Assembly: GCF_900156815.1 (NCBI RefSeq)
Contig: NZ_FTOT01000002.1
Coordinates: 558,001-622,000, forward strand
Reading direction: 5' to 3'
Length of the DNA stretch: 64,000 nucleotides
DNA from: Gemmobacter megaterium
GTDB lineage: Bacteria > Pseudomonadota > Alphaproteobacteria > Rhodobacterales > Rhodobacteraceae
Positions 26,981 through 37,063 of the stretch are shown here, in pieces. The notes under the pieces are model-generated. The model was not told the DNA's origin. It did no database searches and saw nothing but the letters and a program-made list of their open reading frames with translations. Within the stretch, counting starts at the first letter, position 1; each line of letters begins with the position of its first letter. The translations under genes were made by a program, and so were the position numbers.

Positions 26981-27721
26981 ATGGCAGGCCATTCGAAATG
27001 GGCGAACATCCAGCACCGCAAGGGCAAACAGGATGCGATCCGCTCGAAAATGTTCTCGAAGCTGGCGAAGGAAATCACCGTCGCCGCCAAGATGGGCGAT
27101 CCTGACCCCGACAAGAACCCGCGCCTGCGGCTGGCGGTGAAGGCGGCCAAGGCCGTCTCGATGCCCAAGGACGTGATTGACCGCGCGATCAAGAAATCCC
27201 AGATGGGCGACGCGTCGGACTACTCGGAAATCCGCTACGAGGGGTATGGCGTCAACGGAATCGCCATCATCGTCGAGGCGATGACCGATAACCTGAACCG
27301 CACCGCATCGAACGTGCGCAGCTATTTCACCAAATGTGGCGGCAACCTTGGCCAGACCGGATCTGTCGCGCACAGCTTTGATCGGGTGGGCGAAATCACC
27401 TATCCGGCATCGGCGGGCGACGCCGATACGGTGATGATGGCCGCGCTGGATGCGGGCGCCGAGGATGTGGACTCGGACGAGGACGGGCATTTCATCTATT
27501 GCCAGGTCGAAGATCTGTCAGCGGTTTCCGACGCTCTGGAAACCGCGTTGGGGGAATCGACCGAATCCAAGCTGATCTGGCGCCCGCAAAGCCGCACCGA
27601 GGTGGATCTGGAAACCGCGCAAAAGCTGATGCGGCTTGTCGAAATGCTGGAGGATGACGACGACGTTCAGACCGTCACCCACAATTTCGACGTACCCGAC
27701 GATGTGGCGGCCCAGCTCTAG
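26981..27721 (+). CDS. yebC: YebC/PmpR-family protein
   Basis: A 246-residue YebC protein: [18 protein letters not shown] at the N-terminus, followed by the conserved [19 protein letters not shown] and a three-domain layout. The family was named as transcriptional regulators and is also implicated in relief of ribosome stalling. The start follows a GGGGGAAGG ribosome site. A good hairpin plus T-run (27750-27773) follows the stop, and it converges with ccoP. Confidence 0.95.
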   Translation: MAGHSKWANIQHRKGKQDAIRSKMFSKLAKEITVAAKMGDPDPDKNPRLRLAVKAAKAVSMPKDVIDRAIKKSQMGDASDYSEIRYEGYGVNGIAIIVEAMTDNLNRTASNVRSYFTKCGGNLGQTGSVAHSFDRVGEITYPASAGDADTVMMAALDAGAEDVDSDEDGHFIYCQVEDLSAVSDALETALGESTESKLIWRPQSRTEVDLETAQKLMRLVEMLEDDDDVQTVTHNFDVPDDVAAQL

Positions 27722-27749
27722 CCATCCATCGCCCACCAAGGTCTGAGAG

Positions 27750-27773
27750 GGGCGCTGCTGCGGCGCCCTTTTT
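27750..27773 (+). terminator. Rho-independent terminator of yebC
   Basis: GGGCGC (27750-27755) pairs with GCGCCC (27763-27768) and is followed by five T bases (27769-27773), 30 bases after the yebC stop. Confidence 0.85.
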
Positions 27774-27786
27774 GCTGCGATGGCAA

Positions 27787-27814
27787 CAAAAAGACCCGGC
27801 ACCATGGTGCCGGG
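27787..27814 (-). terminator. Rho-independent terminator of ccoNOQP
   Basis: CCCGGCACCATGGTGCCGGG (27795-27814) is a perfect palindrome. On the minus strand it is followed by a T-rich run (the complement of AACAAAAAG), 29 bases after the ccoP stop. It stands back to back with the yebC terminator. Confidence 0.85.
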
Positions 27815-27842
27815 CCAGTCCGGGACGCAAAGGCCGGGCGGT

Positions 27843-28784
27843 CTATTCGCCGCCGCCAAGCCCGTGCACATACACCGCGACAGCGCGGATATCGGCCTCT
27901 GACAGACGGGTCGTCCAGTTCGGCATCACACCATACCGTGCAAAGCGGACCGAATGGGTCAAAGAGGCCACATCGCCACCATAGAGCCAGATAGCATCCG
28001 TCAGGTTCGGCGCGCCTTGCGAACGGTCGCCGGTGCCATCCTCGGCATGGCACGAAGCGCAGTTGTCGGCATAGACCTCTGCACCCGGTCCGGCCAAGGC
28101 CGCGTCATAGTCCTGCCGCGAGATCTGGCGCACATATTGCACAACCTGCGAAATTTCCTCGTTCGACAGCATGTCGCCAAAGGCGGGCATCTGGCTGAAA
28201 CGGGCGTCGTCATCGGTCGTGTTGCGGATGCCATGGGCAACCGTGTAGTGGATCGACTCTATGTCGCCCCCCCACAGCCAGTCATCATCCAACAGGTTCG
28301 GGTAGCCCGACGCCTGGACCCCGGCCGCGCCCGCGCCATGGCACTGCGCGCACCATGTTTTGAACACGGCCGCACCCGCCTGGTTGGCGAATTGCACCAG
28401 TTCGGGATTGCTGGTGATCTCTGTCAGCTCGGTTTCCACCAGCCGCGCCCGGATCGGGGCATTCATGCCCGCGAAGCGGTCGATCTCGGCGTTCAACTCG
28501 TCGATGCGATTGTAGCCCAGCACGCCTTGCGTGGCGCGTGTCAGCATCGGCCAGGCCGGGTAGGCAATCGAATAGATCAGTGCCCAGACGATACAGGCGT
28601 AGAACGTCCACAACCACCACCGCGGCATCGGGTTGTCGTATTCCTCGATCCCGTCCCAGGTATGGCCGGTGGTCTGCACCTCGCCGACAACCTTGCGCTT
28701 CAAGACGACCTTGGGGTCGGGATACTGCCGTTCGGGTGGTGTGACCTTGTTTTCCGGCACGCGGTCTTCTGGATCGACCATCAC
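27843..28784 (-). CDS. ccoP: cbb3-type cytochrome c oxidase subunit CcoP
   Basis: A 313-residue dihaem cytochrome c that carries electrons into the cbb3 oxidase. A membrane anchor lies at about 48-70 ([22 protein letters not shown]). Two CxxCH sites, CAQCHGAG and CASCHAED, bind haem c, with downstream Met ligands ([16 protein letters not shown]). The start overlaps the ccoQ stop by 4 bases. Confidence 0.96.
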   Translation of the reverse strand: MMVDPEDRVPENKVTPPERQYPDPKVVLKRKVVGEVQTTGHTWDGIEEYDNPMPRWWLWTFYACIVWALIYSIAYPAWPMLTRATQGVLGYNRIDELNAEIDRFAGMNAPIRARLVETELTEITSNPELVQFANQAGAAVFKTWCAQCHGAGAAGVQASGYPNLLDDDWLWGGDIESIHYTVAHGIRNTTDDDARFSQMPAFGDMLSNEEISQVVQYVRQISRQDYDAALAGPGAEVYADNCASCHAEDGTGDRSQGAPNLTDAIWLYGGDVASLTHSVRFARYGVMPNWTTRLSEADIRAVAVYVHGLGGGE

Positions 28785-28984
28785 TGCATCTCCTTGGTGG
28801 CAGAGGCGCTGTCAGGCGCCGGGCGGTCGTCGTTGCGGAAGATCGAGTTCGCCACGTCACGGTGGACCTTGTTCGACCCAGGGCGAATCGCCCAGACGAA
28901 AACGCCGATCAGGAACAGGAACATGAACAGCAGATGCCAGCTGTCCGCGAAGTTGCGCAGGAAGGAATAGGTTTCAGTTCCCAT
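28781..28984 (-). CDS. ccoQ: cbb3-type oxidase small subunit CcoQ
   Basis: A 67-residue protein with a single membrane helix (about 15-33, [17 protein letters not shown]) and the C-terminal charged tail typical of CcoQ/FixQ, which stabilises the cbb3 complex. It lies between ccoO and ccoP and overlaps the latter. Confidence 0.92.
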   Translation of the reverse strand: MGTETYSFLRNFADSWHLLFMFLFLIGVFVWAIRPGSNKVHRDVANSIFRNDDRPAPDSASATKEMQ

Positions 28985-28995
28985 GATGTCCTCCC

Positions 28996-29724
28996 TCAGC
29001 GCAGCGGATCAGGCTGGAAGGTCGAGAAATCGACCATCGTGCCCAGAACCTGGATATAGGCGATCAGTGCATCCGCTTCGGTCAGTTGCGGCTGACCGTC
29101 GAAGTTGCGCACATCCACCCGTTCGCCATAGCGTTCAAGCAGCCCGCCGGTATCGGCATCGGGATCGGCCTGCGCGATGAAGTCGGCCTGCGCGGCTTCG
29201 ATCATCTCGCTGGTATAGGGCACACCGAACACCGCGTTGGTCTTCATGCTGTCCGCGATATACCGGCCATCGATCGGCGTCCGGAACAGGAACGCATAGG
29301 GGGGCATGACCGATTCCGGCACCACAGACTTTGGATCGCGGAAGTGATCCTGGTGCCATTCGTCGGAATACCGCCCACCCACACGCGCCAGATCCGGGCC
29401 GGTCCGTTTGGACCCCCACTGGAAGGGCCGATCATACATCGACTCGGCCGCCAGCGAGTAGTGGCCGTAGCGTTCCACCTCGTCCCGCATCGGTCGGATC
29501 ATCTGGCTGTGGCAGACGTAGCAGCCTTCGCGGACGTAGATATCCTTGCCAGCCAGTTCCAGCGGGGTGTAAGGGCGCATCCCCTCCACCTTTTCGATGG
29601 TGTTCTCGATGTAGAACAGCGGCACGATCTGCACGATACCGCCGATGGTGACGACCAGGAAACTCAGCACCAGCAGCAGCGTGGCGTGCGTCTCGATGGC
29701 CTTGTGCTTGTCAAGAAATGCCAT
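28996..29724 (-). CDS. ccoO: cbb3-type cytochrome c oxidase subunit CcoO
   Basis: A 242-residue monohaem membrane cytochrome c. An N-terminal anchor (about 12-35) is followed by [14 protein letters not shown] with the haem-binding Cxx[18 protein letters not shown] and a Met ligand segment (VMPPYAFL) follow. It is the second gene of the operon, 14 bases from ccoN. Confidence 0.96.
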   Translation of the reverse strand: MAFLDKHKAIETHATLLLVLSFLVVTIGGIVQIVPLFYIENTIEKVEGMRPYTPLELAGKDIYVREGCYVCHSQMIRPMRDEVERYGHYSLAAESMYDRPFQWGSKRTGPDLARVGGRYSDEWHQDHFRDPKSVVPESVMPPYAFLFRTPIDGRYIADSMKTNAVFGVPYTSEMIEAAQADFIAQADPDADTGGLLERYGERVDVRNFDGQPQLTEADALIAYIQVLGTMVDFSTFQPDPLR

Positions 29725-29738
29725 GGTTCACACTCCGG

Positions 29739-31346
29739 TCATTCTGCGGGGACAAAGTTGTTCGCGTTCACCGGCGCCTTGGCCGGCTGGGCACGAACGG
29801 TCATCCATAGGTTGTAGCACATGATGATGGCCCCCAGCAGGAACATCACCCCGCCCAGCATCCGCACCACATACATCGGCAACTTGGCACTGACCGTGTC
29901 GGCAAAGGCGTTGACGAGGAACCCGTTGGCGTCAACTTCGCGCCACATCAGCCCTTCCATGATGCCCGTGACCCACATCGACGAGGCGTAGAGCACGATC
30001 CCGATGGTGGCGAGCCAGAAGTGCCAGCTCACAAGGCTCAGCGAATACAGCCGTTCACGGTTCCACAGCCGGGGCACCAGGAAATACAGCGCGCCGAAGG
30101 TGATCATGCCGTTCCAGCCCAGGGCGCCGGAATGAACGTGGCCGATGGTCCAGTCCGTGTAATGCGACAGGCTGTTGACCGCCTTGATCGACATCATCGG
30201 GCCTTCGAAGGTGGACATGCCGTAGAAACCTACCGCGATCACCATCATGCGGATCACCGGATCGGTGCGCAGCTTGTCCCAGGCCCCCGACAGCGTCATC
30301 AGGCCGTTGATCATGCCGCCCCAGCTTGGCATCCACAACATGATCGAGAAGATCATGCCCAGGGTCGAGGCCCATTCGGGCAATGCGGTATAGTGCAGGT
30401 GGTGCGGACCGGCCCAGATATACAGGAAGATCAGCGCCCAGAAGTGGATGATCGACAGCTTGTAGCTGAAGACCGGGCGTTCGGCCTGCTTGGGCACAAA
30501 GTAGTACATCATGCCCAGAAAGCCCGCCGTCAGGAAGAAGCCTACGGCATTGTGGCCATACCACCACTGGATCATGGCATCCTGCACACCCGCATAGGCC
30601 TGAACCGAGGCGGAACCGAACACCGACACCGGCAGCGCGGCATTGTTGACCACATGCAGCATGGCAACGGTGACGATGAACGACAGATAGAACCAGTTGG
30701 CCACATAGATATGCGGCTCTTTCCGGTTCCAAAGCGTTCCAAGAAACGCCAGCAGGAACGCCACCCAGACCACCGTGATCAGGATGTCCACATGCCAGGG
30801 CATTTCAGCATATTCCTTGCCCTGCGAGCCACCAAAGACATAGCTGGTCGCCGCCAGGACGATGATCAGTTGCCAGCCCCAGAAGACGAACCAGCCCAGA
30901 TTGCCGCCCCACAACCGCGCCGCCGTGGTGCGTTGCACGACGTAAAAGGCAGTTGCGATCAGCGCGTTGCCGCCAAAGGCGAAAATAACGGCCGAGGTGT
31001 GCAGCGGCCGCAGGCGGCCGAAGTTCAGGTAGGGCTGGGCCCATTCGAAATTGAGCACCGGGAAGGCAAGCTGCGCTGCCACCACGACCCCGACAAGAAA
31101 GCCCACCACGCCCCAGAACGCGGTCGCAATGACCCCGGCGCGCACGACGCCGTCAAAATACTCGTTCTTCGGTGCTACCGCCTTTGGCTCGCCCGTGTTC
31201 CGCAAGGTCCAGATGAACGTGGCGGCTGCGGCAAGCATTACGGTAAGCGCATTGACCAGATAGGCCTCGTCGCGCGCATAATTGGCGGCGATCGCGGCAA
31301 GCAGCGCGATCACGCCAAGCGCGACCAGTTTAACGTAATCCCACAT
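29739..31346 (-). CDS. ccoN: cbb3-type cytochrome c oxidase catalytic subunit CcoN
   Basis: A 535-residue haem-copper oxidase catalytic subunit with about 12 membrane helices. His-bearing helices include [46 protein letters not shown] and [14 protein letters not shown]. The cbb3 enzyme is a high-affinity, proton-pumping oxidase for low oxygen. The start at 31346 ([11 protein letters not shown]) is chosen because the longer frame upstream is not membrane-like. FNR box 31441-31454 lies 95 bases upstream, with TATAAC (31396-31401) in between. Confidence 0.97.
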   Translation of the reverse strand: MWDYVKLVALGVIALLAAIAANYARDEAYLVNALTVMLAAAATFIWTLRNTGEPKAVAPKNEYFDGVVRAGVIATAFWGVVGFLVGVVVAAQLAFPVLNFEWAQPYLNFGRLRPLHTSAVIFAFGGNALIATAFYVVQRTTAARLWGGNLGWFVFWGWQLIIVLAATSYVFGGSQGKEYAEMPWHVDILITVVWVAFLLAFLGTLWNRKEPHIYVANWFYLSFIVTVAMLHVVNNAALPVSVFGSASVQAYAGVQDAMIQWWYGHNAVGFFLTAGFLGMMYYFVPKQAERPVFSYKLSIIHFWALIFLYIWAGPHHLHYTALPEWASTLGMIFSIMLWMPSWGGMINGLMTLSGAWDKLRTDPVIRMMVIAVGFYGMSTFEGPMMSIKAVNSLSHYTDWTIGHVHSGALGWNGMITFGALYFLVPRLWNRERLYSLSLVSWHFWLATIGIVLYASSMWVTGIMEGLMWREVDANGFLVNAFADTVSAKLPMYVVRMLGGVMFLLGAIIMCYNLWMTVRAQPAKAPVNANNFVPAE

Positions 31347-31440
31347 GTTGCGTCCCTTCGTCTCGTCGTCCGGCAAGGTTTTCGCCCTGCCACATGTTAT
31401 ACGACAGCGTTGGTGATGGCTGCGATGCGGCAAAGATACC

Positions 31441-31454
31441 TTGATCCATGTCAA
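31441..31454. promoter_or_regulatory. FNR box upstream of ccoN
   Basis: TTGATCCATGTCAA has the two FNR half-sites TTGAT and GTCAA. It sits 95 bases upstream of the ccoN start. A TATAAC hexamer on the minus strand at 31396-31401 would place the centre near -58, close to a class I position. Confidence 0.8.
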
Positions 31455-31503
31455 GATGTCGCGCTTTCCTGTCGTCGTGCCGAACATCAGGTGCAACCTT
31501 GTG

Positions 31504-31517
31504 TTGATCCGTATCAA
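31504..31517. promoter_or_regulatory. FNR box upstream of the universal stress gene
   Basis: TTGATCCGTATCAA matches the FNR consensus exactly. Its centre is about 90 bases upstream of the start at 31601, which leaves a leader of about 49 bases for a class II promoter. It is a separate site from the ccoN box 50 bases away. Confidence 0.85.
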
Positions 31518-31600
31518 GGTGCAGGCTGGCAGGGCGTGCCAACCTCGTAGCCACATGAACAGGAACCGGCGCCGGTGCGCCGACATCAAGGAGGCAATCC

Positions 31601-32449
31601 ATGGCCTGCAAAACCCTGCTTACCGTCGTGACAGAACAGGGGGCCGATGGCCCCGGCCTGGCCGGGCTGGAAACCGCCATTGCCCTGGCACGGCGCGAAG
31701 ACGCGCATCTTGAGGTGCTGGTCCTTGGCATCGACCAGACCCAATATGGCTATTTCAGTGCCGGGGCAGGCATCGCAATGGTTCAGGAAACGCTGAACCA
31801 GGCCATCGCCGCCTCTGAAACGTTGGAAACGACTGTGCGCAAGCGTCTGGCCAGCGAAGAGATTCGCTGGTCCGTTGACCGGGCTGTGGCACAGCTTGGC
31901 GGCGTGGCGCCCCTGGTCGCGCACCGCGCACGCTTTTGCGATCTGGTCGTGCAGGCGCGCCCCTATGGTGCCGGCCGCTCGGCCACGGACGAAGCCGTTG
32001 TCGAATCCGCCATGTTCGACGGTCAGGCCCCGGTGCTGATCATGCCCGACGGCATGGTACAGCCGCCTGCCTTCGAGCGTGTGGTCGTCGCCTGGAACCA
32101 GTCGCCAGAAGCGATGGCCGCGATTCGCCGGGCTCTGCCGCTGCTGAAACGCGCCTCGGTGATCGACATCACCATTATTGATCCGCCTGCCCACGGGCCG
32201 GAACGCTCTGACCCCGGCGGCCTTGTCAGCCAGTGGTTGTCGCGCCACGATGTGCGGGCCGAGGTTTCGGTTCTGGCGCGCACGCTGCCGCGGGTGTCCG
32301 ATGTGCTGGCCCGGCATCTGCGCGACCGCGATGCCGATCTGCTGGTGATGGGCGCCTATGGCCATTCCCGCTTTCGCGAGGCGATTCTGGGCGGCGCGAC
32401 CCGCGACATGCTGGAAAACACCCCGGTCCCGGTGTTCATGGCGCGCTGA
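31601..32449 (+). CDS. Universal stress protein with two USP domains
   Basis: A 282-residue protein with two USP-like halves (about 1-150 and 155-282). The second half retains the ATP-binding pattern [21 protein letters not shown]; the first half lacks it. The gene lies between ccoN (divergent) and ccoS (convergent) and has a perfect FNR box, so it should be induced at low oxygen together with the oxidase. Its exact role is unknown. A bidirectional terminator follows. Confidence 0.87.
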   Translation: MACKTLLTVVTEQGADGPGLAGLETAIALARREDAHLEVLVLGIDQTQYGYFSAGAGIAMVQETLNQAIAASETLETTVRKRLASEEIRWSVDRAVAQLGGVAPLVAHRARFCDLVVQARPYGAGRSATDEAVVESAMFDGQAPVLIMPDGMVQPPAFERVVVAWNQSPEAMAAIRRALPLLKRASVIDITIIDPPAHGPERSDPGGLVSQWLSRHDVRAEVSVLARTLPRVSDVLARHLRDRDADLLVMGAYGHSRFREAILGGATRDMLENTPVPVFMAR

Positions 32450-32471
32450 CGACCCGTCATTCCCATCAACA

Positions 32472-32500
32472 AAAGCCCCGGCCACACTGGCCGGGGCTTT
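32472..32500. terminator. Bidirectional terminator between usp and ccoS
   Basis: AAAGCCCCGGCCA (32472-32484) and TGGCCGGGGCTTT (32488-32500) form a perfect 13-bp stem with a 3-base loop, with T-rich or A-rich flanks on both sides. It can end both the plus usp and the minus ccoGHIS transcripts. Confidence 0.9.
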
Positions 32501-32537
32501 GCTTTGCACAGGTTGGCGCCGGAATGGGCCGACCCGC

Positions 32538-32696
32538 CTAGGGCTTGGGGTGATCGTCCCAGTCGCTGGTCAGGATACGTCGCGAATCGCCTTCGGGGTC
32601 TTCGTACTGGCGGTGCCGCATCGTCCAGAAGAACAGCACCAATCCCAATGCCCCCAGAAACAGCGAAACCGGAATCAGAATCGTCAGAACTTCCAT
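32538..32696 (-). CDS. ccoS: cbb3 oxidase maturation protein CcoS
   Basis: A 52-residue reading frame beginning MEVLTILIPVSLFLGALGLV and ending DWDDHPKP. It is one membrane helix followed by the short tail QYEDPEGDSRRIL that is typical of CcoS/FixS. CcoS is needed to load haem and copper into the cbb3 oxidase. The ATG lies 4 bases after the end of ccoI, as the last gene of ccoGHIS. Confidence 0.93.
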   Translation of the reverse strand: MEVLTILIPVSLFLGALGLVLFFWTMRHRQYEDPEGDSRRILTSDWDDHPKP

Positions 32697-32700
32697 GGGC

Positions 32701-34902
32701 TTACTTCAACCTCAGCGCATTCAGGGCCACGGTGATCGAGGACAGCGACATCGCCAGCGCCGCCCACAGGGGCGTGGCCAGCCCCACCAGCGCAATCGGC
32801 ACCGCCACCACATTATACGCCGCCGAGATCCAGAAATTCTCGCGGATCCGCCGCGTGGACTTTCGGGCGATCCGCAGCGCATCGGCCACCGGCGCGATGT
32901 TGCGGCCCAGCATCACGATATCCGACGCCACCCGAGCCGCATCCAGCGCCGTGGCAGGCGAGACAGAGGCATGGGCCGCCGCAAGTGCGGCGGTGTCATT
33001 CAGCCCGTCGCCTACCATCAGCACACGGCGACCGCTCGCCGTCAGCCGCGCCACTTCGCCTGCCTTGTCTTCGGGCAAGGCGCCTGCGGTCCAGTCCGCG
33101 ATGCCCAGCCGTTCTGCCAGATCCCGCACCGCACCCGGCGCATCGCCCGAGATCAGCTTGACAGCCAGCCCCTGCGCCTTGACGGCCGCCACCACCTCGA
33201 CCGCCCCTTCGCGCAGCGCATCGGCAAAGGTAAAGGCCGCGACCGTTCCATCCGGCAAGGCAAGATAGGTGGCCGTTACGTCCAGCGATTGGGCGCCGAC
33301 CCATTCAGCGCGGCCCAGACGAACACGACGCCCATTGTGCCACCCTTCGATGCCATATCCAGGGACTTCCGCCAGATCCGTGACATCTGCGGGCGAGACT
33401 CCGCCAGCCCTGCAAGCCATGGCCAGCGATTGCGCCAATGGATGCCCCGATGCCCCCGCCAATGCGGCCGCCACGTCCAGCACCGAACGGGGATGGTCGC
33501 CCAGATTGGTCGGCTCCGGGGTGCCCATCGTCAATGTGCCGGTCTTGTCGAACACGACCGTATCCACCTCGGCCAGCCGTTCCAGCGCCGTGCCTGACTT
33601 GATCAGCAGCCCTCGGCGGAACAGTTGGCCACTGGCCGCAGTGACAACCGCAGGCACCGCCAGCCCCAGCGCACAGGGGCAGGTGATGATCAGCGTCGCC
33701 GCAGAAATATTGATGGCAAAGCGCACATCGCCGCCAGTCGCCCACATCCAGTAGCCAAATGCAGAGAAAGACAGCAGATGGACCAGCGGCGAATACGCCC
33801 GCGCCGCACGGTCGGCCAACCCGGTATAACGTGTCTTGGCGCTTTCCGCGATAGCGACCAGTTCGGCCATGCGCGACAGTGAACTGTCCTTGCCCGCCGC
33901 CGTCACCCGAACCGTCAGCGGCCCGGTCAGATTGACCTCACCCGCACTGACCACACGGTCGGGGCCGGCGAATACCGGCAGAACCTCGCCCGTCAGCAGC
34001 GAGCGGTCCAGTTCGGACGTGCCTTCGGTCACGACGCCATCCACGGGGATTCGCCCCCCCGGACGCACAAGCACCAGATCGCCGACGCGCAGTTCGGCGA
34101 CATTTACCGTTTCCTCGGCGCCTGCCAGCAACCGAATGGCACGGGGCACCTCCAGCGCCGCCAGTTCCTGTGCGGCGGACCGGGCGATGGCGCGGGTGCG
34201 ATGGTCCAGATAGCGCCCGATCAGCAGAAAGAACGTCAGCATCACTGCGGCATCGAAATAGGCGTGATGCCCCGACATCCAGGTTTCGTAGACCGAGATC
34301 CCCGAGGCCAGAACCAAGGCCAACGAGATCGGGAAATCCATTCCCAACCGCCCCGCCCGCAGCCCACGCCACGCGGATTTGAAGAACGGCTGCCCGGCGA
34401 AGGCCACGGTCGGCAAGGCGATCATGCCGGAAATCCAGTGGAACAGGTCGCGCGTGGAATCCGTCGCCCCCGACCATACCGCGACTGACAACAGCATGAT
34501 GTTCATCATGCTGAAGCCTGCAACGCCAATCCGCATCAGCAGCTCGCGCCCCTGGCGATCGGTGTCTGTCACCGAAAGAACCCCGGCATCCAGTTCATGG
34601 GCCTCATAGCCCAGCCGATCCAGATGCGGGATCAGGCTGGCCGCCGTCACCTGGGGATCCGCCTCGACCAGAACCCGGCGCAATGTCAGGTTCACCCGCG
34701 CCGACCGCACGCCGGGCAGTTTCTCCAGCCCTTGTTCCACCGTCGAGATGCAGGCGGCGCAATGCGCGGCGGGAATCGACAGCATCAGCCGCGCCTCGCG
34801 CGGGGCGGCCATCTGGGCAATCCGCTCTGCCGAAGGGGCGGCCACACAGGCGGGGCAGGCAGACAGCGATGCGCGGGTTTCCGGTTCGGCAGCCAGCGAC
34901 AT
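32701..34902 (-). CDS. ccoI: Copper-translocating P-type ATPase CcoI
   Basis: A 733-residue P1B ATPase that delivers copper for the cbb3 centre. A Cys-rich N-terminus (CPACVAAP) and a heavy-metal domain with CAAC lead to membrane helices with the ion motif CPC (TCPCALGL), the phosphorylation site DKTGTLTMG and the hinge GDGLNDTAAL. The start at 34902 (MSLAAEPETR) is preferred because upstream residues read as shadow sequence. It follows ccoH by 4 bases. Confidence 0.95.
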   Translation of the reverse strand: MSLAAEPETRASLSACPACVAAPSAERIAQMAAPREARLMLSIPAAHCAACISTVEQGLEKLPGVRSARVNLTLRRVLVEADPQVTAASLIPHLDRLGYEAHELDAGVLSVTDTDRQGRELLMRIGVAGFSMMNIMLLSVAVWSGATDSTRDLFHWISGMIALPTVAFAGQPFFKSAWRGLRAGRLGMDFPISLALVLASGISVYETWMSGHHAYFDAAVMLTFFLLIGRYLDHRTRAIARSAAQELAALEVPRAIRLLAGAEETVNVAELRVGDLVLVRPGGRIPVDGVVTEGTSELDRSLLTGEVLPVFAGPDRVVSAGEVNLTGPLTVRVTAAGKDSSLSRMAELVAIAESAKTRYTGLADRAARAYSPLVHLLSFSAFGYWMWATGGDVRFAINISAATLIITCPCALGLAVPAVVTAASGQLFRRGLLIKSGTALERLAEVDTVVFDKTGTLTMGTPEPTNLGDHPRSVLDVAAALAGASGHPLAQSLAMACRAGGVSPADVTDLAEVPGYGIEGWHNGRRVRLGRAEWVGAQSLDVTATYLALPDGTVAAFTFADALREGAVEVVAAVKAQGLAVKLISGDAPGAVRDLAERLGIADWTAGALPEDKAGEVARLTASGRRVLMVGDGLNDTAALAAAHASVSPATALDAARVASDIVMLGRNIAPVADALRIARKSTRRIRENFWISAAYNVVAVPIALVGLATPLWAALAMSLSSITVALNALRLK

Positions 34903-34906
34903 GTGA

Positions 34907-35365
34907 TCAGCCCCTGATATACAACTGGCGCTGCTGGCGGAACAGCGTGCCATTGGCGGCGACCGCCTCGATACGCAGGATCCACTTGCCGGGCGCCAGA
35001 TCGACCGGCGCGACGAACGCCCCGGCCTCGCGGGCAAAGACTGGTCGCTGGTCGTCACGGGATTCGGTTGCCCGGCCGATCAGCACCTGAAAATCGACGA
35101 TCTCACCCGGAGTGCCGCTGTCCTTTTCGGTGATGCGCAACATCAGCTGGCCATCGGTGTAATCCTGCGCGACCTCCCAGCCCAAGGCCTCCTGCGCCCG
35201 CATCGCCGCGTTGAAATTCTGGCTGGCGTAGTAGGTGTTCTTTGCCTCGACCCCCGGAAAGGTGCTGATTGCGGAGTAGGCCATGAACAGATTGACCCCG
35301 ATAATCACGCTGAACGCCCCCACGGTGCCAATCAGAACATGTCGCCCGGTGATTTCGCGTGCCAT
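34907..35365 (-). CDS. ccoH: cbb3 oxidase assembly protein CcoH
   Basis: A 152-residue protein with one N-terminal membrane helix (about 9-28) and a periplasmic FixH domain (AYSAISTFPGVEAKNTYYASQNF). It acts in cbb3 assembly with CcoI. A GTG at 35371 overlaps the ccoG stop, but AAGGA lies only 2-3 bases before it; the ATG at 35365 has that same site about 8 bases before it and is chosen. Confidence 0.9.
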   Translation of the reverse strand: MAREITGRHVLIGTVGAFSVIIGVNLFMAYSAISTFPGVEAKNTYYASQNFNAAMRAQEALGWEVAQDYTDGQLMLRITEKDSGTPGEIVDFQVLIGRATESRDDQRPVFAREAGAFVAPVDLAPGKWILRIEAVAANGTLFRQQRQLYIRG

Positions 35366-35367
35366 TG

Positions 35368-36822
35368 TCACTGTCCTTTTCCGTTGAATACCGTGCCAGC
35401 ACTGACCCGGCTGGACGACCCTTCGGCCTGGAACCAGAAGGTGATGTCCGTTCTTGCCATATTGGCCGCAGGCGAACCGGGCGGTGCGATGATGTAGACC
35501 CGCTGCTGCAAGGTTGCATCAGGTGCCATCCGCGCGGTGGCCGCATCTTCGCCCTCCAGTTCCAGGCGCAATCCAGGCGGAGCGTCGATGGAAAAGCCCA
35601 GCGTGCGTTCCTCATGGTACTTGTTGCGCAGGCGGATGTCATAGGTATTGCGGATAGATCCGTCCGACAGTGTCACAAAGGTCGGGTTGCGCACCGGGGT
35701 CACGTTGACGTCGATGTCCGACCGCAGGAACAGCGCCACCAGCAGCGCAAGGCCCACGCCTGCCCACAGGACCGTATACAGCACCGTGCGCGGACGCAGA
35801 ATGTGTTTCCACACAGGCTTGGGCGTGCTGCCTGCACGTTCTGCCGCCTCGTCGGTCAGGGCCATATAGTCGATCAAGCCGCGAGGCTTGCCGATCTTGT
35901 CCATCGTGTCGTTGCAGGCGTCGATGCACAGGCCACAGGTGATGCACGCCAGTTGCTGGCCGTTGCGGATGTCGATGCCCATCGGGCAGACGTTGACGCA
36001 GGCCATGCAGTCGATGCAGTCGCCCTGGGCCACGGTCGGCGCTGCGGCACCCTTCTTCAGCTTGCCGCGCGGCTCGCCCCGCCAGGACCGATAGCCGACC
36101 GTGATGGTGTCTTCGTCCATCATCGCGGCCTGAATGCGCGGCCAGGGACAGGCATAGATGCAGATCTGTTCGCGGGCGAACCCGCCAAAGACAAAGGTGG
36201 TCGCGGTCAGTGTGGCTATGGTCAGCCAGGCGACAGGATGGGCACTGAAGCTGAGCAGATCGCGCAAGAGCGACGGCGCGTCCGTGAAATAGAACACCCA
36301 GGCGCCGCCCGTCGCCACCGAGATCAACAGCCACGACACCCATTTGACCAGCCGCTTGCGGACCTTTTCCGCGTCCCATTTCTGCCGGTGCAGACGCAGG
36401 CGGGCGTTACGATCCCCCTCGATCCAACGCTCCACCAGGATGAAAAGGTCGGTCCATACCGTCTGCGGGCAGGCATACCCGCACCACACCCGGCCCGCGG
36501 CGCTGGTGAACAGGAACAACCCAAGCCCCGCCATGATCAGCAACCCAGCCACGAAATAGAATTCGTGCGGCCAGATCTCGATCATGAAAAAGAAAAAGCG
36601 CCGGTTGGCCATGTCGATCAGCACGGCCTGATCGGGCATATTGGGGCCGCGATCCCAGCGAATCCACGGCGTCAGGTAATAGATCCCCAGAGTCACGGCC
36701 ATGATCCACCACTTGAGCGTGCGGAAGTTTCCTTTCACACGCCGGGGGAATACCGGCTCGCGGGCGGCATACAGGCTGGGCGGGGTGCTCGAATCGGTTG
36801 GCAAGGGACTGTTCCCGGACAT
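35368..36822 (-). CDS. ccoG: cbb3 oxidase accessory Fe-S protein CcoG
   Basis: A 484-residue membrane protein of the CcoG/RdxA/FixG type, with about five helices and cluster motifs CGYACPQTVW (about 125-134), CIDCMACVNVCP and CITCGLCIDACN. CcoG is a copper reductase for oxidase assembly. The start at 36822 has GGAAGG about 8 bases before it. The FNR box at 36862-36875 is centred 46 bases upstream of the start, which leaves little room for a leader at the class II position. Confidence 0.94.
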   Translation of the reverse strand: MSGNSPLPTDSSTPPSLYAAREPVFPRRVKGNFRTLKWWIMAVTLGIYYLTPWIRWDRGPNMPDQAVLIDMANRRFFFFMIEIWPHEFYFVAGLLIMAGLGLFLFTSAAGRVWCGYACPQTVWTDLFILVERWIEGDRNARLRLHRQKWDAEKVRKRLVKWVSWLLISVATGGAWVFYFTDAPSLLRDLLSFSAHPVAWLTIATLTATTFVFGGFAREQICIYACPWPRIQAAMMDEDTITVGYRSWRGEPRGKLKKGAAAPTVAQGDCIDCMACVNVCPMGIDIRNGQQLACITCGLCIDACNDTMDKIGKPRGLIDYMALTDEAAERAGSTPKPVWKHILRPRTVLYTVLWAGVGLALLVALFLRSDIDVNVTPVRNPTFVTLSDGSIRNTYDIRLRNKYHEERTLGFSIDAPPGLRLELEGEDAATARMAPDATLQQRVYIIAPPGSPAANMARTDITFWFQAEGSSSRVSAGTVFNGKGQ

Positions 36823-36861
36823 TTGGCTGACCTTCCATCGCGCTTTCACGCGCATCCTACA

Positions 36862-36875
36862 TTGACCTGCATCAA
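36862..36875. promoter_or_regulatory. FNR box upstream of ccoG
   Basis: TTGACCTGCATCAA, 40 bases before the ccoG start. The identical 14-mer is found again at 37064-37077. At the class II spacing the transcript would start inside the ribosome site, so the promoter geometry is unusual. Confidence 0.7.
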
Positions 36876-36913
36876 AATGCCGAATGAACGATGCAACTAA
36901 TCGACGCACCCGG

Positions 36914-37030
36914 AAAAAAAGGCCGGAATTCCCCAAGGAATCCGGCCTGTTGGCTGTTTTGTCGCACCGACGCCCCAGGAAACGCGCGAACAGGACGGGG
37001 CGTCGGTGCCGGGCCCCAACGCGGGGCTTG
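36914..37030 (-). ncRNA. Candidate FnrL-dependent small RNA
   Basis: On the minus strand three stem-loops follow each other: GCCCC/GGGGC (37013-37027), a perfect 13-bp stem (36964-36976 with 36997-37009, loop 20 bases holding two UCCU motifs), and a terminator stem (36921-36932 with 36937-36947, one bulge) followed by seven U (36914-36920). A FNR box lies at 37064-37077, centred about 41 bases upstream of the predicted start near 37029. No protein-coding frame was found. The structure and U-tract suit a short regulatory RNA of about 115 nt. Alternatively the last hairpin may only be the terminator of the ABC genes. Confidence 0.6.
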
Positions 37031-37063
37031 CAGACGTTCTGGCACGACTCGGGCGCGGGCGAT

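Noticed and set aside
27795-27814. The 20-bp palindrome as a regulatory operator
   Set aside because: It is followed by a T-run on the minus strand right after ccoP, so a terminator explains it.
30021-31550. Long plus-strand frame opposite ccoN
   Set aside because: It is antisense to a strongly supported oxidase subunit and has no hydrophobic or motif pattern of its own.
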